Source: Ophiobolus disseminans (Eukaryota; Ascomycota; Dothideomycetes; Pleosporales; Phaeosphaeriaceae). Taken from it: a stretch of DNA of 64,000 nucleotides. Positions 40,681 to 52,546 of the stretch are shown in pieces (positions within the stretch are counted from its first letter, which is position 1; each line of letters starts with the position of its first letter). The notes beneath the pieces were generated by a model that saw nothing but the letters and a program-made list of their open reading frames with translations, was not told where the DNA came from and ran no database searches. The stretch is taken from positions 694,964 through 758,963 of the forward strand of contig MU006226.1 in NCBI GenBank assembly GCA_010093685.1. Reading direction: 5' to 3'. Position numbers and translations under genes: made by a program.

Positions 40681-42531
40681 TCAATCCGGATGGTCTTGGA
40701 ACAAGTACTCATAATTTTCCTGCAGCTGTGCGACAACGCCGTGATATACCGCTTTTTGGAATCTTGCATCCTCTAGGCTGCTAGCGCGCTGATCGAAGTC
40801 GCAACGAATGCATCGCCTAACAGCATCGCTATATCGCGCTCCTGCTTCGCTTAGCAGAGCTTCGGCAAGTCGATCAGCGGATTTGAACTCAGTCAGAAGA
40901 TCAAGGATGTCGTTTCCGGTATTTTGCTGGCCATCTGCAGCTTGGTGCAGTTCCCCGATCGGTTTTCGGTAGTATAGCTCGATGAGTGATACTCCGAGCG
41001 CGTACAAGGCCTGATTACGGATGATGCAGCTCATCTGGTTCAAAGGTGCGGGAGTTGGTGTAGCTGAGGTCTGGTTGAAGTGTTGCGATACAAAAGGCTG
41101 GTCGTAATGCGTCTTTCCTGGCCGGTTGATAAAGAAAACGCTGTCTTTTCCCCAATTGTCTCCAAGCCAAGGTGTCTCATGGAGTTGTAGCACGCTCGAC
41201 GCCAGGGTTATAGCTAACTTCAGGCGATCTTGTTGGGCGAAATTTGGGTCTTGTAGGACGGTCCTAAGGGAGGAGACGGACCATGTGTTTGTATCGGGAG
41301 GAAGCTGTTTGATGGGGGTGATAAGTAACACCCCGTACTTCTGTTTGGCAATCTCGTTTGCCAATAGCGAGAAGCACACGTCTCGTTGTGGATTCTGTAG
41401 AGTACTGATTGCTGAGCACAAGTCTTGTATTGGCTGTAGGTTAGGGTGCGGCTCTAAGGCTGCCTGTACAGCCTTGGGAATCGCCTGCTTCGCGAAACGT
41501 ACTCCTTTACCGGAACAAACGTCGCCGGTCGGCAAAGCGATCGTGGCTTGGGTTTCATATTGGAAACGGACATCTGCTTCTTCCCATGTCCATGGCTTGG
41601 CGAGGCTGGGTCCGGGCGAGTGACGATGGTCATACCGGAAAAGCACGTGGAACGGGTCCTGAGTCGGCTCTTCATCCTCATCATCGCTCGATAGCTCGTT
41701 CGTGCGCGTCTCTAGACGGAGGCTAACGCTATGACCTGCCATGCATGGGCAATTCCAACTGTTGCTCAATGCGCGATGAAAGCTCTCAGCTTGATCTTTG
41801 ATCACTGTAAAGTTAGGTGCAGTTTGATGGACTGAGTTGATCGATGTCTGGTGAGCTGCGGCGAGATGCGATGTCTGAACGGTCATGCGATAAAGCGACT
41901 GATTTGCTTGCCGCAGTCTGTCCATCAGCTCTTTGTAGTCTCTACAGTAGTGAAGATCGTAGTCAGCTTGGGAGATTCCAAGCTTAGTTAGTCGTTTATT
42001 ACTTACGACTTGCAAACACTAAATTTCAGCCTTTTGAAGTGCTCCTTGAAGGCGTTCCTCTCCGTGAATTGAGGCTTCAAGTTAGATTAGCCTAGCCTCA
42101 GGAGCCTCGGATGTCTCCATCGACAGTGGAGAAAACCATACCTTTCCAAACTTGTTCAGCTTTAGCCGCTCTTTAAATCTCTCGGCGGTCGCCATCAACA
42201 GATTGATAGTCTCGAGATAGGACGAGTAACTGGAACCAAGACGCTTTTGCAGCCTTCGATCGAACTTCGGCTCTTTCCATTTTTCACCACCAGGATCTGC
42301 GAGGAAAACAGCCATATCTTTCTGTTCCACCACACCAATTAGTAGCATGTTGATGCTGTTGATGTATAGCGAGTTTTCGGTCCTGAGCTCCGCCAATAGC
42401 CCGTTGACCTCTTCTCTGTATCGCCAATAACGCTTGGTCACACTTATGCCCTCAGCATAGAATTGAAGACCAGCGAGGATGAGTGGTATAGATCCTAGGA
42501 CAAGTCCAGCGGCTTCAACGCCGGTCGCCAT
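40681..42531 (-). CDS. DUF7580-type protein with kinase-C-lobe-like domain
   Basis: Three exons on the minus strand: 42531-42142, 42074-42007 and 41941-40681; introns 67 and 65 nt; 572 residues. Junctions read KFGK-PQFTERNAFKEHF and SVCKS-DYKELMDRLRQAN. The N-terminus (VEAAGLVLGSIPLILAGLQF, then KRYWRYREEVNGLL) is a helical region resembling the N-terminal domains of fungal STAND/HeLo-type proteins. The C-terminal half resembles a protein-kinase C-lobe: ITLASSVLQLHETPWL, then ALYALGVSLIELYYRKPI, then CIRCDFDQRASSLEDARFQ, but no catalytic HRD or DFG is evident, so it is probably a pseudokinase. This combination is common in Pezizomycotina. It may serve in self/non-self or stress signalling (inference). 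Its start lies 306 bp from a divergent zinc-finger gene. Confidence 0.82.
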
Positions 42532-42837
42532 GACGAATTTGGTGGCGAGAGTACTGCGTAAGGAGCATTCATTCGATCATTAAAAAAGTCGGAAAAGTAT
42601 TTGAGGGTACTCGCAGCGTATGCGCTACTATGATGATCCGCTATGAGAGCAGGGAAAGTAGTACCATGACTGTTATGGAGGTTGAGTTGTCAGGCTGATG
42701 GAGAAGGTGCAGGTGCGGGGCCTTCAAACTTTTGGCCCCCGTCTCCGTCCGCGTGCCAAATCCCCGCCACAGCTTACTGCTGCAACACACGATGTCTTAT
42801 TCTACACTTCTCGACTTCGGAGAAGAAGAGCAACGTC
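42532..42837. promoter_or_regulatory. Shared divergent promoter of the DUF7580-like and zinc-finger genes
   Basis: 306 bp separate two start codons facing outward, so promoters must overlap or lie very close. The spacer has A-rich stretches near 42580 and no obvious TATA box. Confidence 0.4.
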
Positions 42838-45800
42838 ATGGCTCTATTGCAGAACTCCTCCCCGATCCTGATCGCACACCGCGTCAGCGACGTTGCGCGC
42901 GACTTTCTAAGCCTTACCAAAGCCTTGACCACCGAAGAACGCTTCGCACTGCAAGTGCCGCCCACAGCCTTCCAAGATGAGTTCACGCGCTTCAAGGTAA
43001 GTATCTCGACCGTCTATTCGAACGCCCAATTAACAGTACAAGTTGTGGGCTGGCAATATTGCAGCTCATCGCCGCGGTAGAAGATCACTCGAGTATAGGT
43101 ATGCGACGTTCTCGCTCAATCACAATGCGATTTGGCTAATTGGAAAAGACTGCGCGATGCAGAGCATCTTAAAAGCGAAGTCCACAATCTTCTGAATGCT
43201 TTGACAGCTGCATTGCGAAATAGTAAGACCGTCAAATTTTTACTATCAGTATTTTAACATATTCCAGGCTTGGAGATTGTCACAGGCGAGAGAGTCCCTT
43301 GGGACGCGTTGGAAGACTCAGATTCTGACTCAGAAACCGAGTCTAATATGTCCGATGACGACCTCCAAGGCGATACCGAACTCAAACAGCTCTTATCGAC
43401 CGCCAAAACTATGGTGACCTCTTTGTTTCGCCTGTCGATGGCGATCCGTGATCCAGCACCCACGAGTCAGTCAACAAGAACCATCACCGCAGACAAGTCG
43501 TATTTTGAGAATCACGACGTTCTCCATGTACAAGCGAAATATCCTGCCTGTCCTGAATACCTGGTGAACAGGCTTGGTCGAGCCATTTCGGCGCGCCGAC
43601 AGTACCTCACCTATCGTGAAGAACACCATTCGAAACTTTCCAAAGGGAGCGAGAAGCTCGGTCTCGATGAATCAAGAACGGGTGAGACTACAAGGGTTGT
43701 AAACACGTACATGGCTGATGTTGCGTAGAACACACGAACAATAGCACGGAAGCGACTCCCATGCCCGCACTCGACCGCCAACAGAGCTTCAACGCGTTAG
43801 ACGAAGATGACAGTATATCACAAACGTCTTTTGCAACGTCCATCAACGCAGCTATCAGAGTTCCTTCCTTGCCTAAAGAAGCACGAGACAAGGAATTTTT
43901 TGAGTGCCCGTTATGCTTCATGATAGTTTCGATACATTCCAAAGCCGCTTGGAAGTATGCGATACTCCACTACATATCCGTCATTGGCTTACAACTATAA
44001 GGCAGCACGTTTACCGTGACCTCCATCCATACTGTTGCACCTTCGACAGTTGCACGACAGCCGACAGACTGTATGCGGAGATCAAACGCCACACATGAAG
44101 ATGCGCTGACACATTGTGGTAGATACGACAGCAGACACGAGTGGTTTCAGCATGAGCTTGAGGCCCACAGAACCACATGGCAATGCATTCAAGGGTGCGA
44201 CATGACATTTGCTACCCAAGACGAGTTTGACCAACATGTGCGGCGATGCCATACTGGTTTCGTAGAAATGCTTCCTACAATCAAACGTACATCGGCGAGG
44301 ACTGCTAACGTTACAGAGCAAGTTCACTGTCTATTATGCCAGAAACGCATGTCGCTGCGTAGTCTTCAGAAGCATATCGCGTACCATCAACAGCAGCTTG
44401 CACTGTTCGCCCTTCCACCGAACGTAGATGAGACTGAAGAAGAGCTTGATGAGGACGATGAAGGCTTGATCGGTGAATCGAGCGACAAGCATGAAGACAG
44501 TGAGATGGATGAAAGCGATCATGATAGTGAAGAGAACGAAGCTCCCGAAGAAGTAGGGGTGAAGGCCACAGCGCCCGAAGATGTGATATCTCCACCGCAA
44601 TGGCCACATAGTCCGAGGCGGAAGAATCCTATACGGCAGCTGCCGTCGGGCGAGTTTGAACGAGATGACAATCATTCAGACTCGGACATTGAGATCGCAA
44701 ATCCTGCAACGGAATACGAAAATCCCACTCGGAAGCCAATAGAAGAAAAAAAAAAGCAGTCTAGGCTTGCTCAGCATTTCGAGGAGTTGTCACGCGAGTT
44801 TCAAAATGAGCGCATTCGCGAACGTGAAACGCTAGAGTACACAGCGCACTCAAAAGATGAGGAAAGCCAACATCAAGCTCAACTGCTAGTCAAGAATGAG
44901 AACATGCGGTCTCAACAACACGTTCTCAATTCGATCAACGAGGAAGGTGCCGGATACAAGGACTTAGAGCCGCTTCCGCGACGAAGGAGTTCGAGTACAG
45001 ATTTTGTTTCACCCATCTCCGACGTAGAACTTGGCCCGCCGCCTTCGATCCGTGGGTTTGACAAGATCAACAACAATGTTTCTCAACGTCTTGGAAGATC
45101 TTCGTTCGTTGACGGGTCTCGCAAGGTCCCTAGCCACGTCCCGGATGCAGACGTTCAATATCGTCCTCAACGCGAGAGCGTCAATCCTGAGTACGACCAA
45201 AGGAGGCCGGTTTACATTGATGACAGTGTGAAGGAGCATGATGCACTCAGACCTAAGACTTTTATAGAATGGAATGAAGCCATCGAAGAGCGCGACAAGT
45301 TTATTGCTGAAATGACAGAGGACGGGAGCAAAGCAACTACTATTAAGATGGAGTACGACAGAAAGAAGCGAGGACTGGAGCGCTGGCACCCACCAGGCAT
45401 ATCTAAGGAAAATTTAGAAGAACGCAACACAATAATGGATGAGATGGATAAAAGCAAGGAAGAGGAAGAAAAAGAGCGTAAATTATTGATTGAGGAACAA
45501 CGAACGAAGACGGAGAAAGCGGTGATGAAAGCGCAAGATAGCGTCGTCCAAGACAAGACTGGTAAAAAGACGCAAGTCGATGAGCATGAAACCACGATGC
45601 GAGACCGCCTTAGCCAATTTGGGTTTGGAGAAGCGGAGATTGAGAGCATGGTGCAGCCAAAAGACCGACTGCAAGAGGAAGAGTCAACGGCAACTAAATC
45701 TCCCTTGCCGGTCTCCGGACCAACATACTCGAAGATACACAAGAATCATCTCGACATAGAGACGCTGCACTACTATGACATACCATACGAATACGACAGC

Positions 45801-48329
45801 AATCCCAGCTACGTCATAGTTTTGAGAGAATTGAGTTCTCGCGAGACAGATGTACTCTTTGAGCACACCAGGCGTCTGCGTAGGGTAGACAAAGCAAGGA
45901 TGGCCGATCCAAACGTCGTTGCCGATATCGCCGAGCAAGTGAATGTCGATGTTGGTGGGGAAACTAAGATGACTCACACAGACCATGATAGGAATGCCAA
46001 TCTCAGCGTCTCTCTGAAAGACGGCAATGGCCGAATAGCGGACAAGAGCGGGGACTCTCCTCCCGGTCCGCTTGCTGCTACATCTTCTCGTCGCCCCGCC
46101 GCTGCGAACGTTGCGTCGAGCGGTTTTGATTGGACAGTGAACCAATATGTTGCACCCGAGATATTCAAAGAACAAGGGCTGGTCAGTGGAGAGTCAGCAG
46201 AAGACGAAAAACGCGAAGATTTGATTAGAAGGAAATTGGAGCTGAAGTACATCCGGGATAGAGGAAAACGTGAGGCAGAAGCAGAACGTTTGGCAGATGT
46301 GGAGAAGCGTTTGCAAGAGACTCCAGGGAACCCGATGGTGGATTCCTCTGAGGGAACACAGACATCCACTTCCGCTTTACCACAAAGCTCCGAGAGCAAG
46401 CGTCGGCCCGTGCAAATTCATGATGAACATACGAAGAGAAGGAACTTGGAACGCGCCGGAAATTTCGCCCAAGAGAACAAGAATCAGGTTCGACTTGATA
46501 TTGACAGAGCTGAAAGTCGTGCTATTGAGAGAGCAGAGAACCTCCTAGCACAAAAGGAGAAGGACCGTGCCGAAGTGCGTGAAGAGGCTCGTCTACACGC
46601 GCAAAAGGAGCTGGAGAGGCTGAAGAGTGTGCCTAGCAACCCTAGCATCAAGAGATCTCGCAGAGGCTCTATAACTATAACACGTACGGAGCGCGACGAG
46701 CAACAACAACTTATTGCTGCTGATCTATACCGCATGCAAAACGAGGCTCGTGCGGCTGAAGCTCGTGAGCAAGCTGAACTCGCCGCAACACTCAGCGTCA
46801 GGGGCGAGCCTGAAAGCAGTGAACGAGATGCTTTCAAGTCGCAGCGTCAGGATCGAAGTTCTTCCGTTACTCCTCGACCACAGGTTGAAGTGGGCAACAG
46901 CAGATCCAGACGTCGTCCGGCTCGATACGATTTTTCAGCACGTATCGAGGTAAATGACAGCAGATCCAATCGTCCTCGGTCGTATGATGACCGCGGCAAG
47001 GCTTCGACGGAATATTCTAGAGAGCAGCAAGATCATGCTCTAGAGGAGAGTCATTTCGACACTGAAACGCAAGAGAGCCCTAACGTCGCTCCTGAAGCAC
47101 GTATTGAGGTGCCTGACAGCAGATCCAACCGTCGTCAGACTTCAAGTGCATACGATACTCCTCGAGCACGTATTGAGGTGAACAACAGCAGATCCACCCG
47201 TCGTCCAGCTCGAAGTCTTTATGATACTTCTCGAGCACGTGTTGAGGTGAATAACAGCAAATCCAACAGGACTCAATCGTATCAAGCGTACGAGAAAGCT
47301 CAGGCAGAGTATTATAGAGAGCAACTCTACATAGCGGAGCGGAATCGCCAGAGACCGGCCTTACGCAACCCAGATGAACAGCGACAGCGTCATACTTCGG
47401 GTCTATTTGATTATTACACTTCCGACGATGAGGAATCGGAAGAAGAAGAGGAGGAGGCACCATTGGCTCCTAGGCTAGCCCGAAGGAGGGCTGGTAATCA
47501 GGAGCATGGGAGAGAGGTGATCGCTGCTGAGGAATATATCATGTCGACACGTGGCAGTCGTGATTCATACGCTGATTCAATGGAAAGAGCTTCTCGGCGA
47601 CGGCCACGAAGACCATCCCCGCCTTCGAACTCAGGATCCTCTGGCGGGAAAAGAAGCATCTCACCTTCGGAACAGTCGTCTAGGCTTGGGATGACTAACA
47701 ACACAAACAATGAGATCCGAATGCGCGTCGATAGCGGAGAGCCTATCAACCTTCAGTTTTCTGGCGACATGGAAGGTCGCACGTTGCAACTAGTTCCTGC
47801 CGGGAACGGGATGGCAGACATTGTCATCGGCAACAGAAGAAGCTCGCCAGTCGACTCGAAAGCAACGCGAGATCGCGAGATCGCGAGTTATCGCGAGAAC
47901 GCCAGTATCAGAAGTACGCCAGTTGAGTCGAGAGAGCCGCGTAATCGCGAGGGCGGCATTCGAACAAGACGAAACTCTAACCCACTCGAACGTCGAGGCG
48001 GGGTTAATATCAGAAGTGACATGTGTGAAAGGCACAGGAGATCGAGGACTAAGGTTCGTACTGTCCTCGGTTTACCGTCTGATATTAACCTCTTTTAGTG
48101 TGATCCCAATACATGCCCAGACAATCGCCTATACAAAACACGGCAGATTGCACGTCAAGAAGCAGCTCATGCCGATGATGACTGGGAACAAGATAGGAGG
48201 TTGAATATGACAAGAGCCTCAACTCGTGAACCCCGAGCTCGCGGATCGAAGGGCATCCCCTCTTCTTCGACAACAGCGTCCGACGAACTAAACGCCGATC
48301 CTCCGCCGCAAAGAACGACAGATCACTAG
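42838..48329 (+). CDS. Large C2H2 zinc-finger/DUF8035-like protein, 1,719 residues
   Basis: Eight exons: 42838-42996, 43043-43098, 43149-43222, 43268-43681, 43729-43954, 44002-44070, 44123-48053, 48099-48329; introns of 45-52 nt, all in phase. The N-terminal region (SDVARDFLSL.., then FKLWAGNIAAHRRGRRSLEYR) is a domain found at the start of many fungal zinc-finger proteins. Zinc-finger-like motifs follow at about 290-450: ECPLC..WKQHVYRDLHPYCC..C, SRHEWFQHELEAH, CDMTF..FDQHVRRCH, CLLCQKRMSLRSLQKHIAYH. Then come long charged, coiled regions, a YYDIPYEYDSNPSYVIVLREL segment that I associate with DUF8035, and an Arg/Ser repeat region. The last exon relies on a GTTCGT donor, less common, but the downstream frame (ARQEAAHADDDWEQDRR) looks coding. 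Probably nuclear; the role is unknown. Confidence 0.8.
46881..47270 (+). repeat. Degenerate coding repeat, five ARIEVNNSRS-type units
   Basis: Five copies of a roughly 10-residue unit (QVEVGNSRSR, RIEVNDSRSN, RIEVPDSRSN, RIEVNNSRST, RVEVNNSKSN) each followed by Arg and Pro/Gln, with spacers of about 10 to 50 residues containing Tyr-Asp. At DNA level the core GAGGTGNANNNCAGCANATCC recurs. It lies in the disordered C-terminal third. Confidence 0.75.
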
Positions 48330-48846
48330 TGCGGATCCCGAACGTACCCGCGCCCGAAACTCTGAGGCTGAAGGACCGCGATCCTGCGTCATTGGGCTTG
48401 TGATCGCCGTTGCGTGACTTTCCCTCGAACAGAGAGCCCGATTGCCTGTAAAGACTCCGGAGGCGTTCATGCGCGATTTGCGGACCGGAAGCGAGCGGAA
48501 GCGTGCGGATGGGGAAAGGGGGTGTGTGCATATGTGCAGGTGCGGGCGGGAGGATTTGTGTAGGCCTTGGGGTCACGGTGGGTTGGGATGGTGAGGATGT
48601 GCGGTGGGTGGGTGGCCTGGTAGGAATTTGGTGCCTCTAGGGCTGGTGTCACGTGCACGATCACGTGATCACTCAGGTGAGGTCCACGGGTATCCCACCA
48701 GGATGTCAACAACAAGCTTTCAAGTATCGATCAAGCAGCAGTCGAATGTGATATGATGTTTCGATGCAATCAAGGTGGTAAATTTATACAGAATTGTGAG
48801 AATGGTATCTTGCTATAACGCCCGCGAACTCCAATCAAGCTCGAAC
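48330..48846. other. Convergent 3' spacer
   Basis: 517 bp between two facing stop codons. It contains G-rich stretches around 48500-48640 and no gene. It should hold both polyadenylation regions. Confidence 0.35.
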
Positions 48847-50799
48847 TCAGCACATCACCATCTTCTCCGGCAATTTTTCCAAAGCAGGGACTCTGAACCC
48901 TTCCTCGCCATCTTCCCAAGCTACAGTCTCAACGCTCAAAGTCCACGCCACAATCACCATGCGCGCCACAGTCGCTATGTTCTCGATCGATATCGGTAAC
49001 TCTGCCTTTAAAATTTGTTCAACTGCCTTGCCCAAATTGAGTTCTTGTGAATCTCCCGAAGATACTGGCGAAGCGAAAGTGACAATTGATGAAGTACTCG
49101 AGCGGTGCGATCGGTGCCCGCTGGTATGGGAATGTATTGAATTGCGCTTACTTCGCGCATCTGACTCCGGGCAGCCGTGCGAATCAACAACAGACGAAGA
49201 TCGGGAAGGGATGTTGCGGTAAGCGGTGACGGCATCGCTGTACGAACGCTCGAGCTCTTTCTTAGTGGCGTTTTGCACGGCTGCGAGGACGTCGTGTGGT
49301 TTCACATCTGGGACGAGCGCCATCAGGCGTTCGAGAAGTGTGATGTATCGCTGCATGCGTGCAGCTTTGTCCGCGATAGAGTCGTTGACTTTTACACCTT
49401 TAGCTAGCTTGCCTAGGCGCTTGCGCTCCCGATATAATAGTGCGGCGTTGTGAGGACCGTGTAGCGGACCAAAAATGTCAAGATGCGGTGCTTGTCGATT
49501 TACCTTATCGACTAGCCCCTCTAAGCGTTGTAGGAGACGTGCTGGTGGGAGGCCTCCAGATGCAATGCAGTGGATAGTCTGGACAAGCGGGGAGGATGCA
49601 AGTGGTACAAGGCCGCCGACGAAAGGAAGGGCGCCAATGGCATCGATCAAGGGATTCCAGGATTGCGAATTTGTTGACGTGCTGATGATATGGAAATTCG
49701 GCTCACGTGAGCTTGGCAGCGAAGTGAGATACCTGGACTGTTTTGTCTTGAAGCTGGAGTTATGCAAGTAGAGCGGTGAGCCTGTTTGTATAGCCTTGAG
49801 TGTATGAGCGCTGACAAGGATACTATGAACGCCTTTCCTGTCTTGCAAATAAGGAAGTGAGCCGGCCACGAAATGTTTTGCATAGAGTGGTGAGAATCCG
49901 GAGCCTTTGGCAAGCATGTGCAGCGTGCTACGTTTGTGTTGGCGGAGTGTAACCTGGTACTTTCCATCCTCAGTAACACATGATGATATCGAGATATTGA
50001 ACGCCCCTTTATGAGAGGAATCATACTCGCTTTTCTCGCCGGCGGTCAGTGAGCAACCCAGGATGATTGAAAGTGTTGCAAGTTCCGCAGGCGTAACATT
50101 GACAGCTATACTGTCATAGCGGGACTCCGCAACCTGCCCATCTTTTGCCCATGAAGTTTGTGCATCCATCTCCTTGTTAAGCCGTGATAGACCATTCCAC
50201 ATTGAGACCAGAGTTGGTGCCGGTTTCTTCATGGATATAGTCCTTGAGAGCCCTTTTTCTGCTGCTGAAAGATCTAAACTTTTTCTTTGTAGCCTCAATG
50301 ACCCATTCACTTGTCCCTGGCTTGCTCGTCTGTGTGCCATTGATTGTGCCCGTTTGGGTCCGCTAGCGACTCTTTTCGTGGTAGAGAGGAAGCGTGGAAT
50401 TTCGCCCGGATAGGCAGATCGTTCTGTTATCGGACGTGATCGTAACTCCTCAGCAAAGACCGCGTATAATCCTTGCAGGGACAGCTCGCCAGTATGTTCG
50501 TGGAGGTTGGCAAACAGCGCGGAAGGGAACAAGCCCTCGTCCCCAGCTTTGATCATGCTCGAGATTGTTGGTACCCAAACTCCCTTGACATGGCTTTGCT
50601 TTGGTGAAAACAATCGTTTCCAAGCGTTCGATATGTATGATAGCTGGTGTGGTTGCTCAACGCTGCCGTCCGTAAGGTGCATCTCTTCGGTGGGCTGTTT
50701 GGAATGCTTGTGTAGCAGGATGCGGGTGACGAGCGCCATGATGGAGAGTAAGCAAAGGCCGAGAACGACGCTTGCTGCGATGATATGGTTTCTGTGCAT
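48847..50799 (-). CDS. Membrane-anchored conserved fungal protein, function unknown
   Basis: Single-exon ORF of 650 residues. A single transmembrane segment lies at about 8-30 (IIAASVVLGLCLLSIMALVT) with positive residues after it, suggesting a signal anchor. The middle (about 200-480) is a mixed region with ATLSIILGCSL, GAFNISISSC, YQVTLRQHKRSTLHMLAKGSGFSPLY and LPFVGGLVPLASSPLV, a pattern I have seen in uncharacterised fungal proteins but cannot name. A Ser/His-rich stretch (about 545-590, HSHTSGHRSHRSS) and a helical C-terminus follow. No enzyme motif was found. The ATG at 50799 is the first in frame and precedes the hydrophobic segment directly. Confidence 0.8.
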   Translation of the reverse strand: MHRNHIIAASVVLGLCLLSIMALVTRILLHKHSKQPTEEMHLTDGSVEQPHQLSYISNAWKRLFSPKQSHVKGVWVPTISSMIKAGDEGLFPSALFANLHEHTGELSLQGLYAVFAEELRSRPITERSAYPGEIPRFLSTTKRVASGPKRAQSMAHRRASQGQVNGSLRLQRKSLDLSAAEKGLSRTISMKKPAPTLVSMWNGLSRLNKEMDAQTSWAKDGQVAESRYDSIAVNVTPAELATLSIILGCSLTAGEKSEYDSSHKGAFNISISSCVTEDGKYQVTLRQHKRSTLHMLAKGSGFSPLYAKHFVAGSLPYLQDRKGVHSILVSAHTLKAIQTGSPLYLHNSSFKTKQSRYLTSLPSSREPNFHIISTSTNSQSWNPLIDAIGALPFVGGLVPLASSPLVQTIHCIASGGLPPARLLQRLEGLVDKVNRQAPHLDIFGPLHGPHNAALLYRERKRLGKLAKGVKVNDSIADKAARMQRYITLLERLMALVPDVKPHDVLAAVQNATKKELERSYSDAVTAYRNIPSRSSSVVDSHGCPESDARSKRNSIHSHTSGHRSHRSSTSSIVTFASPVSSGDSQELNLGKAVEQILKAELPISIENIATVARMVIVAWTLSVETVAWEDGEEGFRVPALEKLPEKMVMC

Positions 50800-52546
50800 C
50801 GTACATAACGTGGCCCTATAAGCCTTATAAAGTGGTTGCTTGTTGTGGTAAAGCCGACAGCGATTGGTAGGAATGGTTGTAAACGGGCGAATCGGAGTTC
50901 AAGGAAGCCGCAGGTCTCTGTGCCTCGCGCTCTCGGACGAAGTGGGTTTCCGCTTCCTTCGTAGTTACAGTAATTCCGAATGTGGGAGTCATGCATCAGC
51001 GCGCATCATCAGTGCTCATGGTTGGCCGACATTTGTCAGAATACTCACCGCGAGAGGAAAATGTGGGGGCACATCATCAGCGGAGTGCAGCAGCTGACAT
51101 GTCGGGAGACAAACAAAGGACACCCAATTTTGAACTTGGCTAATTGCAATGTGCTGGATGTTTCTTTGTGTGCGGCTTTTAGAGTTGCTGGCCGTCAAAG
51201 CGGCTTGCTTCGGTGTTGGTGTAACATTTCTGAGTTGCCTCGTCCGGAGCGTTCGACAACCGGTATGTAGCTGCGCTTCTGATAATGTGATCATTGAGAG
51301 TCTCCATACATAAACCAATTTTTTTCCCGGGGTCCTTGATTTCAATCGAACGGGGATCGTGTCTTCGATGCCGAGCACGCATGTCAGACCGGGATGCTTG
51401 ACTCTGAGCGCACTGACCATACGAAACTCCACCGAACTCTCCGAACCAGTTCGCCCATGCCACATCTGTTTGAGGTAAATACGGTCCCGCCTTTCAATGA
51501 GCCACGGGCAACATCTTTCAAACCCTGCAGCGATAACCAACATTATTGTTACTCCCGTCTCGAACACAGGAGCATCAAACGAAGCGCCTAGTTTGACGTT
51601 GCATGTTTCGTCCGCAAGGCGTAAGGACACATGCCAGAAGAGATTGACGCCGCAGCGGCGATTCAGATCTCAGGCGCGGCGAGACCTGTCGCGTAGTTCT
51701 GACAAGAGCAAACAGAGATGACCTCGGGACGGCAGGACGAGAAGCTTGCACCACGAGCTACCAGTCTGCTGGCATAACCATGCAGGTGGCCTTGGGCCGC
51801 GCCTGTCGGATGATCCTGCACGATACCGGCGTCCCTCAGAACTGTTCAGCAGCCTCCAGGTTCTGCCCGTGAGAACAGTCACGTGATGCCAAGGAGTCTA
51901 CCTGTTTGGTCTTAGCCCGTTTCCATCTCCATCAACTCACCCGAGTTTCCCATAGTGATCCATAACCAATTCCATCCACTTTCATGTGTCCACTCTTGTG
52001 CCTCTCATCAAGAACAATTGCGGACGACGCGCTCAATGTCGCACAGGGCAGAAGAGGTGTCCTATCGTGCGGTCAGGTGTTGTGTGAATGCCCGGGTGGT
52101 TCTGTTTTCAGGGTTAAGCGCCTGGCGAACCGGAGCCCGCGGAATGCCGTGGGCCGGTCGAGCTAAGGGTTTTAGACCGGCCGGCCTTTGCATGTGCACA
52201 TTGGCAACTTTTCCGCCGTAGCAATCGGACATCCAGCTGGGAATCATCATAGAAGTCTAGACTTGAATGTTCGAACCAGCTTGATCAACTGTGCTGAGTA
52301 AGGCATGATTACTGAACCAAACCTTGGAAGTACCCACACTGAGGTCAGGGCTGGCCGATGGAAGCACCGATTAAAAAACATCGCCAGTATGGACACTGTG
52401 TAGTGTACTCAAACAGGTGTAGACTTCAGCTTTGCGGAGTTACATGAAATGTCTTATTCAAATTTCTAATGCTGACCTCGGATAGGAGCGGAACGATTCT
52501 GAGGTGACATTCCTTGCGCATGAACATGTCAAGACGTAGCTAGACC
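50800..52546. other. Gene-free region
   Basis: About 1.75 kb with no supported gene. A 204-codon minus-strand frame (51016-51630) begins without an ATG and has no domain or splice logic. The part just left of 50800 should contain the promoter of the membrane-anchored gene. No repeats or transposon ends were found. Confidence 0.35.

Noticed and set aside
51016..51630. 204-codon minus-strand ORF in the gene-free region
   Set aside because: It begins with a non-ATG codon, lacks recognisable motifs and has no intron signals that improve it.
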